Under the pieces are notes generated by a model. That model worked only from the letters and a program-made list of their open reading frames with translations, made no database searches and was not told the DNA's origin. 64,000 nucleotides of DNA, from NCBI GenBank assembly GCA_949316235.1, contig OX438748.1, positions 4,095,001 through 4,159,000 on the forward strand. The letters run 5' to 3'. How positions within the stretch are numbered: position 1 is the first letter of the stretch; every line of letters begins with the position of its first letter. Of this stretch, positions 1 to 10,700 are shown one piece after another. This stretch comes from Oegoconia quadripuncta. Lineage: Eukaryota > Arthropoda > Insecta > Lepidoptera > Autostichidae. The translations under genes and the position numbers were made by a program.

Positions 1-2
1 CA

Positions 3-80
3 ATGATGCTTGCAGAAGCAGTACGACGTACACATAATGGAGAATCTGTTTCATACTTATTCTCTAATGTTCCATATTAG
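3..80 (+). CDS. C-terminal end of an unidentified gene (partial at left edge)
   Basis: An open frame enters from the left edge and ends at a TAG at 78-80. It reads MMLAEAVRRTHNGESVSYLF and then SNVPY. The composition (mixed charged and polar residues, no low complexity) looks like real protein, unlike the AT-rich DNA after it. About 1.1 kb of low-complexity, repeat-free AT-rich sequence follows and contains AATAAA at 750-755 and 778-783, which fits a long 3' UTR. I do not recognise the family. Only 25 residues are visible, so this could be a chance frame; the ATG at position 3 is probably internal. Confidence 0.4.
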   Translation: MMLAEAVRRTHNGESVSYLFSNVPY

Positions 81-1200
81 TATAATTTTTTATTTTTTAT
101 TTTACGTATTATTAAGGATCGGGTATCCAACATCTAGTTCTATGTTTTTAGGTATGACCAATCAGAATTGGACATGCTTTTGGTTTAGTATGTTATTCTA
201 AAACAATACATGTTGGTATTCATGAATAGCCTATAACAGTGATATTTTTTATTTCTAAAACTTACAAACCATCTTGAGGAGAGGACTGTTGCACACCTAC
301 TAATCCACTCATGGGCATAATTGAGATTTATAATGTGGTATGTTGAAATAGTCATCTATTTTATAACCGTAATGAAAATGATTTCAACTTGTACGTGACA
401 GTTTTAGCTGTGAAATATACATATGAATGTAATAACAAAAGTAACCATCCATTTCATGATAATTATAATTTGCCATGTATGTATTTGTATAGGTAGTAAT
501 AATAGGGTTCATTCCATTATGTCTGCCATTGAAAGTTATCTTGTTTGGAAGTTAGGTCTGCATTTAACTTTAGTAATAGTTGATTTTTTTTTTAAAGTTT
601 AAAACTTACTAAAAATGTTTTTTTTTCTTTGGTGAGTTTATTAATCACTTTAACTGTTCCTAATTTAAAAGACATAAAAGTCGAATTTTTACATCGGTCT
701 TTCTATTTGACATGCCATTTTAATGAATTGTTTCTTATATGCAGGTTTTAATAAATAATTAGATGTTATATTTTGCAAATAAATTATAAAGTGGTTTCAC
801 AATTTTTTTTATCAAGCAAATGAATTTATATTCATGTGATTGTAAAAAGAGAATAATACTATGAATGTGTTATTGGCAGCATCATGTATAAACATGTGTA
901 CCTAGTATATCTCTTTATTATCATGTAGATGTTATGAAAAATGCAATTGGCAAAATATGTTACTAGGTGTTTATGACTATGAAGTTCTATCTGTAAATTG
1001 GCACGCTGCCTAATTATGAATTGTAATGAGATATTTTCTAAATTTATAGAAACAATTATTGTGTATATTTGGTCCGTATACCAAACTTCATTTACTATTA
1101 AGATAATAAAACATCTTGATATACTTTATCATATTGTAGTTTCTCTGGTAATTGTAATTACCGTAATCTCGGTCAAGTATTAACTGTTTAGGTATTATAA
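81..1200 (+). other. AT-rich stretch, possible 3' UTR of the left-edge gene
   Basis: No repeat family or open frame of note. Canonical poly(A) signals at 750-755 and 778-783 would suit a transcript ending near 0.8 kb. Confidence 0.3.
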
Positions 1201-1644
1201 AACCTAAAACCCGACAGCGCATTTTGTATTTTGCGAGCGCCATGTTAGATTTATTCCCATAAAATGTATTCTATGACAATAGGGATCAAAGTAAATCGAA
1301 CGACAACTTTAGGCTTCATACATTCATACACTCTCAAAACTTTGCCTTCCCTTTTTCGGCGTAATTTTAAACAACATTTAAAGTGAATTAACTGATTCTG
1401 ATGAAATGTTTTAAGCACGCAAATCTAATCTCGAGCGAATAGGTCAATACTGGCATCACGTGCTTCATTTTCGATTGATTAAACACGCCTCCAGTGCAAC
1501 AATGATCATTGAGGATTCTTCAGACCTAAATGTACGTGTATTTCAACCTTCTCTTGAATTACATCTCGGCGTTGGATCTTCTAGCTCTAATGAATTCTCA
1601 CATTACTCGAGATTGGCAACATATTATAGGTATATATAGGTATA
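1201..1644. other. Intergenic; old repeat remnant
   Basis: The segment near 1205-1320 (CCCGACAGCGCATTTTG and the 'ctatgaca' phrase) resembles 58262-58370, so it is probably an old dispersed repeat. No gene seen. Confidence 0.3.
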
Positions 1645-2509
1645 CAGGGCGTCCCAAAGTTATGGGACATGAAGGGGAAGTACCTTAAATATTGTAGATA
1701 GTGAATTTTGCTCAAAGAAGACTTTATGTTATTTTTAAAAGTTAGTAATTCTGCATTCATAGATTTTCTAAAAATTACTTGCTTCGGCTGGGAATCGAAC
1801 CGACTTAAATGTGAAAAAAAAAACACCCTACTTTTATGATGCCAATCGAAAGAATAGCTAAAAAATAATAACTCTGCCTAAGTAACATAGTATTTTAAAA
1901 GAAAGGAACAACATAAAATGATTGAGTCAAATTTCAAGAAAGTTATTTATTGCTAAAGTGATTTCTTCTTTTGGGGATACGTGAAAGATATGCTATACAA
2001 AAAGCGATACGAGAACGTAGGCGAGTTGCAAACAGAATTGTGCCATATCACATCGAGTGTTCACCATAAAATGATTAGAAAATCAACAGGCAGCGGGCTC
2101 ATTAAAAGATTGGCGATTTGCGTAAGACAAGAGGGATCACATTTTGAGCATTTAATTAATTAATTTACAAAAAAATACCTACTTAATTGACTACGGCAGT
2201 TTCATGTATGTTTTTTATTTGATTAAAATGATTAATTTCACGTTGTTCCTTTCTTTTAAAATACTATGTTACTTAGGCAGAGTTATTATTTTTTAGCTAT
2301 TCTTTCGATTGGCATCATAAAAGTAGGGTGTTTTTTTTTTCACATTTGAGTCGGTTCGATTCCCAGCCGAAGCAAATAATTTTTAGAAAATCTATGAATG
2401 CAGAATTACTAACTTTTAAAAATAACATAAAGTCTTCTTTGAGCAAAATTCACTATCTACGATATTTAAGGTACTTCCCCTTCATGTCCCATAACTTTGG
2501 GACGCCCTG
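1645..2509 (+). mobile_element. Tc1/mariner-like DNA transposon, internally deleted, long TIRs
   Basis: The element begins CAGGGCGTCCCAAAG and ends with its reverse complement, flanked on both sides by TA (1643-1644 and 2510-2511), the target duplication typical of the Tc1/mariner superfamily. The terminal inverted repeats are about 275 bp each (about 1645-1920 and 2235-2509) with only a handful of mismatches. This explains why the same peptide can be read from both arms. The spacer holds the last part of a transposase. At 865 bp the element is too short to encode a full enzyme, so it is a deletion derivative, and the similar arms suggest recent activity or homogenisation. Confidence 0.8.
1957..2163 (+). 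pseudogene. Transposase C-terminal fragment (Tc1/mariner-like DDE)
   Basis: The frame reads SDFFFWGYVKDMLYKKRYEN and continues to a TAA at 2161-2163. 'DFF(L/F)WGY(L/V)KD' followed by a 'YENVxELQ' helix and a 'CVRQxGxHFEHL' end is the usual C-terminus of insect IS630/Tc1/mariner-type transposases. The frame is closed upstream by a stop at 1954-1956. No catalytic DDE aspartates remain except possibly the D of DFF. It sits between the two long inverted repeats of its own element and is non-functional as it stands. Confidence 0.75.
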
Positions 2510-2511
2510 TA

Positions 2512-3430
2512 TATATAACATAGTATACATTTCACTAGAATTGCTCTAATCTCATAAAATATAATTACATCACATGTGTTATCAGTCCCAAGTATGGAAA
2601 CTTGACCTAAGGTCAGTCGCCATAATGACCACTGATGTAAAATGTTTGTTTGTGGGCCCGTCGTGTCGTCAAACAAGTCGAAAATAATGTAAACAACATA
2701 ACATTGTTGTTTACGCAATCATTGCCTGAATTTGAATTGAACCTTTATTATGAGTGTTCTGTACTTGTACCAGCAGCGGCCACATTGTCTAACGCAATGT
2801 GAATGGACTCCAATGCCATTGACCAATAGTAGGGCTTCAAATATCAAATTCGACGAATAGCCAAAGAGATGACTGGATGGATTAATTCATTTCCCCAACG
2901 AAGTTAGAGTCGGGGCAAATGCTTTGAACGAATACCTACCTACTTGGGAATGTGGTACAATGGGCTTCAAAAATGCATTCCATCCAGTCCAAACGACTAA
3001 AATTTTTAAAAATACCTTTGAGTTGAGGCTGGTTCATCATCATCAGCTATCGACCACACTCCACAGACGCTTTAATATATGATTTACTGTATCGAATCAT
3101 TGGCTGAGGTATGAGGAAGAGACGTTATTGCTTTTCCATTGGCCCTACCAAGGTTGCTATTACGTGTCCCTGACGTCAGCATTTTGTTCGATTAACTGAT
3201 ATGTTGACATAAACCCCGCGACTATTATTACGAGTTTATGGGCTATGTGGCCGATGCCATCAGTCCAGAATAGAGTCCACTGGTGGACACAGCCCCTCCG
3301 TACTTACGCCAATTACACTGATCCAGTCGTTCCAAGCCGCGCCCGACACAGACCGACGACGCTCAAATCTAGCTGCGAGGTTACGATCATCCAATTCTAC
3401 CACTGACCACACAGCCTAATTTATTGATTC
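2512..3430. other. Intergenic, no gene seen
   Basis: Mixed-composition DNA without a long open frame. The 2990-3070 part carries a 'tcatcatcagct...gaccacactccac' phrase resembling LINE 3' debris elsewhere in the window (21166, 23095, 38064). Confidence 0.3.
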
Positions 3431-3432
3431 TG

Positions 3433-3757
3433 TACTAACTTTTCGCCCGCGGCTTCGCCTGCGTGGGATAACTTTATCGCGGAAATTTATTTATCCCGCG
3501 GGAACTACTCACTTTATCGGGACAAGAAATATCAATCAAACACTCTTTATTGCACAATTAACAAAAGCTACATGAAGAATACAGCGTACATCATTAATCG
3601 CACAAAAAGGCGGTCTGTCCTATGTCTTAATCCGGAATATATTCTACCTATATACCAAATTTCATCCAAATCCGTTCATCCGTTTCACCGCGATTGAGCC
3701 ACAAATAAATATACAAACATCCAAACTTTGGCATTTATAATATTAGTTAGATTATCA
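3433..3757 (+). repeat. RTE-like non-LTR retrotransposon 3' end
   Basis: Reads 'cgcccgcggcttcgcctgcgtgg', then 'atcccgcgggaactactcac', then 'ccaaatttcatccaaatccg', and ends 'ttataatattagttag'. The same order of phrases recurs at 24.1, 31.7, 33.6, 46.9 (reverse) and 57.9 kb. It is a 5'-truncated tail with no coding capacity. Confidence 0.7.
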
Positions 3758-3759
3758 GT

Positions 3760-6340
3760 GATGTAGACGGATGTCGAATAACTGTATATTTATCCACATT
3801 TACCTACCTATTGTGTTACGAATCAAAACAAATGCTGTTAAATAATAATGAAATTCATAATTTTTAACTGGATCTCCGTTCCGTTACGAAAGGTGCTATT
3901 GTTGAAAAGTAAAACAATAAAATAACTTCAAAACTTAGTTATTACATCTGTTGTACATATTCAAATGATTACTTATTTACGCTAAAATACGTGAAATAAA
4001 TGCAAAGTAAGTATGTAACTAGGTACCTTACCTACGCTATATGTACCTATAATATTGTTATTTAGGAATCAACACCGTTTTGGTCGTTACGCTACTTACC
4101 TAAATTATTTTACCTCTTACTGATGAATTACATTAGTTTCTGTTGCTCCACTGCGGTGCTGGATCGCTTGTCTTAGTAGAATTTCTCCTAGCTGCTCATT
4201 AAATCGTCTACTACAGTGTTTTCCGCAGAGTGGAATAAGGGCCAACCCATAGACTGTCTGTGGGTCAATCTTTTCCATAGCGCGTCGTGAAAGACCTCAA
4301 AAATTTGGGTCAAACGATGCAGCAAAGCGATTCCAGCAGCATACTAGTAATAAAATGATTATAATGCGGTCGATTATGTCTAGGAAGCCTGACTTCTACA
4401 AGAGTAATAAAATAGTTTTAGGCCGGAGTCTGATATATGTCTTTGCGGTTCCTCATAGGTACCTAATTAACTTGACTGTCATGTGATTCGATCAATTCGT
4501 GATTACCAGGGTTGGGATTAGGATCAATTTGCTTATGCGACCATCAGGCTCCGGTCTAAATTGAGTCTATATTGAGTTACTTATCGTTTTTATAACCGTC
4601 AGGTTTTACAAGTAGGTAGGTAAGTACTTATACATTTTGTTTTTATTTAGACATTTAATTTTATAAAACATTTATATTTACATTTTTTCGTCGCTAAGTC
4701 GTTTGATAATAATGTCTTGAAGGGGTGCAAGAATTATTTTTTGTCAAGTGTGACAAGATGGCTACTATGCTCCGCCATATTGGATTTATCCTGACGACAT
4801 ACTCTATGACACTCCTGGGACTAGTACAAATATAACGACACCTTTGTCTAACATACGTATGTGTATGTACAGACATTGAATACATTACCCTCCTTTTCGC
4901 TTCCCCGCAATCTGGTAAAAAAGGAATGAGGATTCTGTATGAATAGTAGCACGATGCCTCAAGCTAAACTAACCGCGGTTCTCTAAAGTGCCCCTTGTCT
5001 AGATTCCATCATTTTAGAGATGGTATTCTACCGCTGATCATATAAAATTAAGCCGATATTACACGGTTCACTTCTGCCTTTCAATTTGGATGAAGCAACC
5101 GTAACAGCAATCGTAAACATAAAAGTGAATCGTTCAATGTCAATGTTCAATAGCATTTACCTTTGTCTCCTGCGCCTTTCAACCAAAGTGAATCAATTTG
5201 GTTGAACCGTGGCCTTTACCCTGTATGTTTATTTTTGAACCCGACTGTATCAAGCAGACAAAAAAAATTGCTCAAGCCCTAACCGAAAGTTGGTAATTGT
5301 GTAGGCAATTCGCAAACGGTATTCGGTACAATCGGGTTCATAAATGCATATCTGCTTTATCCAACAACACAAGTGGATTACCTACTAATTACATGTACCT
5401 AGGTACCTACTTAAGTACGTTTGATTGCATATTTGGAAAAAAAAAATGGGATGGGACAGCCCACGCACTTTCGAGCTCTACTGTACAAAGACGTGAATTG
5501 TCTCTTTAGAGCTTTACACAGGAACCTTACCAATGTAGGTGCTCAGCGATCATTTATTTCGTCATCGTAATGTACTTTCTCTAACTATACGCAATATTAG
5601 CTACAGGAGCCCACGAGCCGGTGGATAGATTGATATAACAACCGTTCTAGGTAGCAATCGCATATCAAGGTCGTTATGTACCTATTATGGATTTTCTTGA
5701 GGTGTCTGGTCCAATAACAGTGTCAGATTACTATGGCAACAGGAAAGTAGATGTGTATGGTATACATCAGTATAGGTAGGTACCCATATTATATGCCGTG
5801 GGTAATGTACGAGTAGGTACCTAATGTAACAAATACAGACAGTAGGTACTAATGTTCCCCGACCGATAGATTATTTATAGATGAAGTATTTATTTTTAGA
5901 AAATATCTCAATACGACCTATCGCGGGGAAGTACCGTTCCAGAATTTTATTTCTAGTTAGATCTTCTTTACAAAACTTTAGCATTTGAATTATTATTGTA
6001 TTGACAATCAAAATATGTGAAAAGAGTAGTAGGTATCCACCGGCTACAAAACTTCTTGACCGCTCAATGTACAATTCCCGAACGAGTACGACAAGAAACC
6101 GAACTTTCAAGAAACTTGTTGAAAAAAGAAAGAAGTTGACTTAAATGACATCGAGTCATAAAAAAATCCTCGAATTAATGAAATATGGATTTCATTAATT
6201 TGTCATTTGTTTTACGATTTGGCGGCAACTTGAGAAAATTTTCGTGTTATGATTTTCATAAAATAAAATCGCTTATTTTTTTATTATATCGTTTAAAAGT
6301 GGCCAGTTCTAAGAACTTTCAGTGTCGCCCTCGTAAGTCG
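3760..6340. other. Long intergenic stretch, no gene seen
   Basis: AT-rich DNA with many TAGGTA/TACCTA words. Open frames here are short and of random composition. No RNA gene or repeat boundary could be fixed. Confidence 0.4.
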
Positions 6341-6820
6341 TACCGACTCATAGTCACACCAAGTTATCACACCAGTGTTACAAACAGGATTCTTTTTCTT
6401 GTTAGTCACACTACTAATTTTTCCACACCATTTATACTACCCATAATTGCTAGTGCTGTACCTGTTGAAAATTTAGGTTTAACAGGAACAAACTAATATA
6501 TAATAATGTCAACCTAACACGAAGCGTATGGCGGGCGATCCGGGCTCGCTTCCGCCATACCCTTCGAACCTAACCTATCTATGTCGGGGTGCCAAAAACT
6601 CCCGTGCTTGCTTCGCTCGCACTCGTCCGGCTCGCTTGCGCCAGTTAAATATAGATGACATCCCAGATTACATTCCATTTTACAGGACAGGACAGGCTAG
6701 GACAGCACTAGTTAGGGAATAAATACAATAAATGGTGTGGAAAAATTAGTAGTGTGACTAACAAGAAAAAGAATCCTGTTTGTAACACTGGTGTGATAAC
6801 TTGGTGTGACTGAGTCGGTA
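6341..6820. mobile_element. MITE-like element with ~92-bp terminal inverted repeats
   Basis: The arm at 6341-6433 (starts TACCGACTCA, contains GTTAGTCACACTACTAATTT) is almost the exact reverse complement of 6730-6820. The spacer has a GC-rich block (6530-6650) with 'cttcgctcgcactcgtccgg'. Similar GC-rich wording occurs at 57015-57060. There is no transposase, so this is a non-autonomous DNA element. Confidence 0.7.
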
Positions 6821-6841
6821 ACTGATTTTTTTTATATTTAA

Positions 6842-7018
6842 CTGGAGCTCACCATTAGAAAGAAGTCGTCGCGGCACACCGAAAAGGAGATGGAGGGATG
6901 AGTTGGATAAGTTCCTAACCAACTGGTCGGAGGAGGCCTGCAATAAAGAGCCATGGAGAGAGGAGGGAGGCCTTTGCCCAGCAGTAGGACAGTATGGGCT
7001 CCTAATAATAATAATTAA
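6842..7018 (+). pseudogene. LINE ORF C-terminal remnant
   Basis: Translation gives RSRRGTPKRRWRDELDKFLT and ends near 'GQYGLL'. This matches the C-terminal tail of lepidopteran non-LTR elements ('GRPxxRWRDDLD...W...QRWDxxG'). A simple (ATA)n tail follows. A related end is at 60.75 kb. Confidence 0.65.
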
Positions 7019-7089
7019 GACTAGCGCTCTGCCGCAGCTTCGCACGGGTGCAATTACTTTCGACAAAATACAATAGGTAGTATGCATGT

Positions 7090-7788
7090 TCTCTCCTCTG
7101 TATTATATTACTCTTTGGCATGTACTACTTATATATAAATAATCCTCTCGAAATGATGGTAAAATTGTGAAATCCATTGTGGTTTAGAAGCGAGGAAGCA
7201 GACAGCGACTTTATATTATTTAGTGACTGGATTTACTATGAGACTAGTGAACAAAGGAAAGGTTCTATGAGAAAAATCGATTCAGTGGTTTTACTTTCAA
7301 AGACCCTTTTTCAACAGTTGATGCTTTGTACGCCTGCCCGGCTCGTTGAGCCGTAGTCTCTCTAGGGCGACACGATATAGAAATCTATAGTCACGTTCTT
7401 GCTTTATGTGAGTAAGAGACCAAAAGCTTATTATCTCGTGTCATTATAGACTTTCGAAGTCCAAACGAAAACGCCGATCAATAAACCAACTGTCATAAGC
7501 TAGATTCTTGGAAGGTAAACCGGTTTCTATGAAACATGGTCCTACATGCCGCAAATACCAGCTTCCGACAATAAAAAAAGTTTTCAAATCAGCTGTCAGC
7601 AAAGCCACAGACATAAATTAGTAACACCTCTGCGTTGGGTGTTAAAATCCGTGTTGGAACACCAACAGCTCGTTTGCAACTGTGTCAGTGAGACTACGGC
7701 CTCTAATACAGAAACCTCAGAGAGAATTTTCCGAGGTTTCTGAGGTCAATTGAATAATTGAAACACCAATATGACTTATTTAAAAGTA
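7090..7788. other. Intergenic, downstream of RpL36 (3' side)
   Basis: No repeat family or open frame I can support. It contains a GC-rich CCCGGCTCGTTGAGCCG hairpin-like word near 7340. Confidence 0.3.
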
Positions 7789-7794
7789 TTTATT
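7789..7794 (-). promoter_or_regulatory. RpL36 poly(A) signal overlapping the stop codon
   Basis: On the minus strand AATAAA occupies 7794-7789 and shares two bases with the TAA stop at 7795-7793, so the 3' UTR would be only a few tens of bases. No other canonical signal is close. Confidence 0.6.
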
Positions 7795-10700
7795 AATGGT
7801 GGTGGTGAGCCTGCGCGGCCGCCTTCCTCATCTGCGTGAGCACGTTGCTTAGCTCCTCGCGCTTCCTCTTCGCGCGGATGTGTGTGCCCAGACGCCGCTT
7901 GAGGAACTTCAGAGCGCGCTTGTCCTTTGACACCTGGACAAAATAATGGCAACGTGAAAATATATTAAAATAATAGAAAGTAACTACCACCTTCGGCCTC
8001 ATCTTCACTTAACATTATGTGTGATTGAGGTCAAGTGCTAATCCGTTGTATAAAAAAATTGAAAATATCCATATATTCCCATCAAGACAGGAAAACATGC
8101 AGTGTAATTTAAGTCATGGCATTGTATCATCACATCAATTCGGTTGATTTTTTTTTAATGTTTATTACCTCAGAACTCATGCAGTCATTTATGAACTGAT
8201 TCGTAAAATTCTTTTTTTAATTATTAGAACATACTTTCACGGTGGTCCCACATACATCATAATGCCGTTCTGATGGTAGGATCTATGAGGGATTGATGGA
8301 AATCCTCACATATTATAGGCATACATAGACCGATTTTGATATTTACACCAACGAGTCAAGAATTTACATTCAGAAAGTCGAACTTTGCTGAAGTCTGTTA
8401 TTTTGCAAATTTTTGGCGGTTCAATTATTACCAATCTTGATGTAGCTAAGCCCAGAAGGCCTGAAGCTTGGAAGGTACAGGATATGGAGATGAACTTTAG
8501 AATGAACATTAAATGATAGTTCATCGGCTGTGCGATGCCACACATACTGTGTTACTTCAAGACTGAATAGTATGCCTTCAGTGGATATAGTTATGATTAG
8601 GCTGCTCTTAATATATTATAGAAATATGCCTGATAGTGTGTCAATCTGTTAGGAAAGTTGATGCAAAGATGTAGGTAGTCCTTTTAAACCAAATTTATTT
8701 TAGTACAAAGTTACGGCACTCAAGATATCTTTTTGTCTACCGAACTGCTATACCAAGTTTGTAGTATAGTTTCAAGTTTCACCTTTTTGCAACACCCTAA
8801 CGCTTATGTTTGGGATTTGTCTGACCACCCCATTTAGGATAAATGTCGTGATACTATTGACTTTGATACATGCAGTCTACATTGACAAAATGGCGGCGCC
8901 GCATCGTCGATTTTTTTGTGGATAAAACCATTGACATAGTGCTTAAGCACTTGACCTCAATCACACCTGATGTTAAGTGAAGATGAGGCCTTAGGTTCAA
9001 GCTTACTGACCCAGAAACCCCATCTTATTGAGGGGCTGATTATCTTATCTTTGACAACCGGAACACATCAATGCTATTAACATTTCTGTTTGGAGGCAGA
9101 TTTCTATAAGATGGTGGTAGCTAGCCAAGCAGACATTCTACACATGCTGTACCACTCTACACATGTACTCCGCTGGGGATCGAACCGGCGACTTGATTTG
9201 ATTCAAGTATTATGGATGGTATGTGCATATAGTAATATACTGTAATTATATGTTATTAGCATAAGTATTGTGTACATGTTACAATAAATAAATAATAAAA
9301 CAACATAGGGGGCACTACAGGCAAAAGTTAAAGTTTAATATTAGTCTAACTGTCTCCCAAATCCCGTTTTATTTATCATCTTTGTTATAATTTATTATCT
9401 GACAGGTTACATCCGTTATCCAGGCACAATGAATTTTATCTACATTATGTGAGCATAGAACTAATATGTAGGTAGAAAATATGAATTGATTGACAGATAT
9501 TCGTAATAACATAAATTAGAACTTTGTCCATTAATAATAAGCGATAGTAGTGCTAGAGAAAGTAAAATAATCGGATATCAGCCACATTAAACGGGATCAG
9601 CAAAGGCATACCAGAAGATTTTAGTATATGTAGCAGCGAGAAGGCCACACACAGACACAGAATAACAAAAAAAAAGGCAAAAAAGTTGCAGAGTTTGTAA
9701 TATTGATGATAGCAAAGTTAACATTTTTGAAAAATCATTGGTTCAGCCAGAAATCTGACAATACAATAATGTGAAAAACTAACTGCCTGTACTATCATGA
9801 CACTAAGGATCATATCTCTAATAAACATTGCATCTTCAATTTTAGGAAGACTATGGGTTAGAATTTATAATTTAAAAATAACGCATGATAGCTGTTAATG
9901 CTATTTTTTCATATTTGGTAGGACTCCTGGGGCTCTACCGCCTAACTCAAAGCTATAGCTAGAGCGATAGCAAAGTACTGTCCATCTTTGTCATTGTGTT
10001 ACGATATGACAAGGACGGACAGTGCATTGACGTCATAAACGATAGCAATTTCCAAAGCAATTGAGTTAGGCGGTCGGGGGGCTGGAGTGCTTTTCTCAGT
10101 AAAATTTGCTGTCATCAATGTTTAGGGTAATTTTCCTGCAAACTCCTTTTTTTCCAGCCAATAGGATGAGTATTTTAAACAGTAAGGAAAACATAGAACA
10201 TATTACGCAATTTAATTTTTTTTTCAAAAACGCCTGATGATATGTTACTATTATTCGAAATTTATTTGGAACTCATATTTTCTCCAAGTTTTCTTTATTT
10301 AATGATGTAATTATGTGGAATAGGCTACAAACGCGACCGTTACATGAAATGAAGTCTTGTCCCTGAATTTGTTAAAATTAAGAAAATAAATTGAAGTAAT
10401 ATAAAATACTATGAAAAAAATAAGATGATAAAATCATCAAGTATTACACGTCCTCACTGTTGGGGCACAGCCTCCTCTCACTGGGAGACATATTGTGCAT
10501 AATCCACCACACGGGCCCACATATTGGTGGATTAGTGGCCACCTGACAGTGTGTTTATAAACAGCCCCTGTAGGCCACCGACTTGGCTTAACAAGTGCCT
10601 TCAATTAAAAACAACCGGGACCGACTATTTAACGATAGTGAATGCGACTGTACCACAAACGCTTCATCAACTAAACCATACTATTTATCTCACTAAGTCA

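Noticed and set aside
1587..2549. Two nearly identical open frames on opposite strands (MFFFSHLSRFDSQPK...)
   Set aside because: They are readings of the two long inverted repeats of the Tc1/mariner-like element, not genes.
6185..6496. 103-codon plus frame
   Set aside because: It runs into the inverted-repeat arm of the MITE at 6341; no domain.
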